From the NCBI RefSeq assembly GCF_026262505.1, contig NC_067204.1, positions 15,602,165-15,666,164 on the forward strand: 64,000 nucleotides of DNA, written 5' to 3'. Under the pieces are notes generated by a model, which saw nothing but the letters and a program-made list of their open reading frames with translations, had not been told where the DNA came from and did no database searches. Of the stretch, positions 62,846 to 64,000 are shown in pieces. The stretch comes from Trichomonas vaginalis G3. Taxonomy: Eukaryota > Parabasalia > Trichomonadida > Trichomonadidae. The position numbers and the translations under genes are program-made. How positions within the stretch are numbered: position 1 is the stretch's first letter; the number at the start of each line of letters is the position of its first letter.

Positions 62846-63660
62846 TTATATATTTTGTTGATATCTTCTCCATTAGAAAGTAAATAAGAGGCAATATCAT
62901 AATTTCCGAAATACATATTTTCTGCAATTGAATCAAATGTTTGACCTAAATTGGATTTAAGGTACCTGGCAATTTCATATTTTCGATAATCCAATGCTGT
63001 ATTCATCATGTTATCAAATGATTTACCATCTTCTATCATTTGCATAAAAATGTTAATATTTCCACCTTGAATAGCATATCTTTCGGAGTATCTAGTGTAT
63101 TGAGCTCCTAAATTTTTCAAGTAAATGAAACACAATTCTGATCCATATCTAATTGCACAGTCAAGTGGTGCGATATCATTAGTCTCCTGATTAATATCAA
63201 GATTTGGGAATTTACATTTAAGATCATCAACTTTATCCCATGCAATATAGTATAAAGGAGATTTTTGTGGATATAAATTGAGAATTTCTGCTTCTGTCAT
63301 TTTCGGTTTGAAGTTTTCGAATTTGAAACCTTGATAGTGTAGAAGTGTCGCCAATTTCTCATTTTCTGGTTCATTGATGTATGAAAATGCGTTTGATATC
63401 TTTTGGTAAAGTTCTGAAAATAATTTAATTTCTTTATCACGAATTTGTGAAAAAATATCAATCAAGTTAAGTGTCATTTGGATAGGTATTTTGTTAGATT
63501 TAATAAGTTCTATAATTTGTGATGACGTTTGTAAAATATTATTGTAATTGACGCCCCAAATAATTTTTGATGCTTGACTAGGGTATTTGAATACATTAAT
63601 TGGCTTAAGGCCACAGCAATTGAACCAATTTTCATTTTTTGGCTGCTCTGAACTTGTCAT
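62809..63660 (-). CDS. Trichomonad ankyrin (DUF3447-type) protein, truncated by minisatellite
   Basis: 283 residues from the ATG at 63660 (MTSSEQPKNENWFNCCGLKP). About 30-120 is the helical N-terminal domain common to trichomonad ankyrin proteins (IIELIKSNKIPIQMTLNLID, IRDKEIKLFSELYQKI). Ankyrin repeats follow from about 145 (SPLYYIAWDKVDDLKCKFPN, APLDCAIRYGSELCFIYLKN, IAENMYFGNYDIASYLLSNG). The last codons (ILFLFIIIIVL) come from the minisatellite, and the frame then stops. The original gene probably ran to 61350. An initiator (TCACA) 17-21 bases upstream supports this start rather than the open extension to 63843. Ankyrin repeats mediate protein contacts. The partner is unknown. Confidence 0.75.
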   Translation of the reverse strand: MTSSEQPKNENWFNCCGLKPINVFKYPSQASKIIWGVNYNNILQTSSQIIELIKSNKIPIQMTLNLIDIFSQIRDKEIKLFSELYQKISNAFSYINEPENEKLATLLHYQGFKFENFKPKMTEAEILNLYPQKSPLYYIAWDKVDDLKCKFPNLDINQETNDIAPLDCAIRYGSELCFIYLKNLGAQYTRYSERYAIQGGNINIFMQMIEDGKSFDNMMNTALDYRKYEIARYLKSNLGQTFDSIAENMYFGNYDIASYLLSNGEDINKIYNILFLFIIIIVL

Positions 63661-63676
63661 GCTGGCGGAGGTTTTT

Positions 63677-63681
63677 GTGAT
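63677..63681 (-). promoter_or_regulatory. Trichomonad-type initiator (TCAC) upstream of the ankyrin gene
   Basis: The minus strand reads ATCACAAAA, with the TCA-C-A pattern about 17 bases before the ATG at 63660. Confidence 0.5.
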
Positions 63682-63843
63682 ATGGAAAAATGTTAGTTGC
63701 TCAATTATCTCACTATTGGATGGACTTTTATCGAGCGAAATTTTGGCTGTAAAGACAATTCTGATATTGGTAACATGGTGATAAGAACAAATAGTCAGTT
63801 TGCGTGGTTTATGATGAGATAATTTCGATTTAAAAAAAAACAT

Positions 63844-64000
63844 AAAAATTGATTTTAATGAGCGATTATATTTGAATATGCTCTCCTAATTTGAAGGAAC
63901 TGGTTAAATCATGAATTGATCATGAATAATTTTTTTTCAAAATAACAATTATAATTTCATATTCATTATAAGTTGAAAATATATCATAAAGACTTTATGA
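63844..64000. other. A+T-rich end of window
   Basis: No feature seen. Confidence 0.3.

Noticed and set aside
63661-63843. Extension of the ankyrin gene to an ATG at 63843
   Set aside because: The initiator at 63677-63681 would lie inside it, and the added residues do not resemble the family N-terminus.

Overview
The window comes from an A+T-rich, apparently intronless protist genome, most likely a parabasalid (Trichomonas, Tritrichomonas or a close relative). The reasons are a Maverick/Polinton with an adenine-methylase gene, a BspA-like leucine-rich-repeat surface protein, an ankyrin protein of the type expanded in trichomonads, trichomonad-type initiators (TCA+Py+A/T) a few bases before several ATGs, and remains of hAT, mariner, Mutator and TTAA-type transposons. 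The species cannot be fixed from the sequence alone.

Layout. 1 to about 11,890: the right-hand part of a Maverick/Polinton whose left end lies outside the window. It holds KilA-N, GIY-YIG-like and HNH genes, an integrase, a phage-collar-like fibre gene, small virion-type genes and a D12-class adenine methylase. 12,042-12,455: a TMEM107-like gene. 12,527-17,161: a TTAA-flanked transposon containing a second element, which contains a third. 17,258-18,247: a CDK20-like kinase. 18,522-29,328: a 10.8-kb tract bounded by diverged inverted repeats, holding a MULE-like transposase fragment and several large minisatellites, one with 72 near-identical 52-bp units. 30,029-30,433: a PH-domain gene, followed by a mariner-like element. 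32,871-34,692: hAT-type element, copy 1. 35,827-36,769: a decayed aldo-keto reductase gene. 37,605-38,120: a small IPT/TIG-like membrane protein. 39,922-41,505: a giant palindrome built from hairpin units. 42,864-43,919: a hAT-like element. 44,334-46,991: a nested long-inverted-repeat element lying just upstream of a coiled-coil gene (47,017-47,799). 48,781-51,570: a secreted-protein gene cut by hAT copy 2. 52,376-55,960: BspA-like protein. 56,579-60,733: large coiled-coil protein, possibly CCDC180-like. 61,350-63,660: ankyrin gene broken up by ankyrin-plus-minisatellite modules.

How it fits together. The host genes are sparse. Three of them (TMEM107-like, CDK20-like, possibly CCDC180-like) point to the flagellum, and three to surface or host interaction (BspA-like, IPT-like, signal-peptide protein). 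Most of the rest is transposable DNA, much of it nested, with target-site duplications that can be read directly: TTAA, TA, 8 bp for hAT, 7-8 bp for the hAT-like element and a 12-bp direct repeat. The most notable items are the 10.8-kb minisatellite-loaded element, the hAT insertion that cleanly splits a gene, the hairpin satellite, the ankyrin-minisatellite modules, and the organisation of the Maverick (two upstream-motif classes, recurrent GATC-centred palindromes, a tRNA-like gene).
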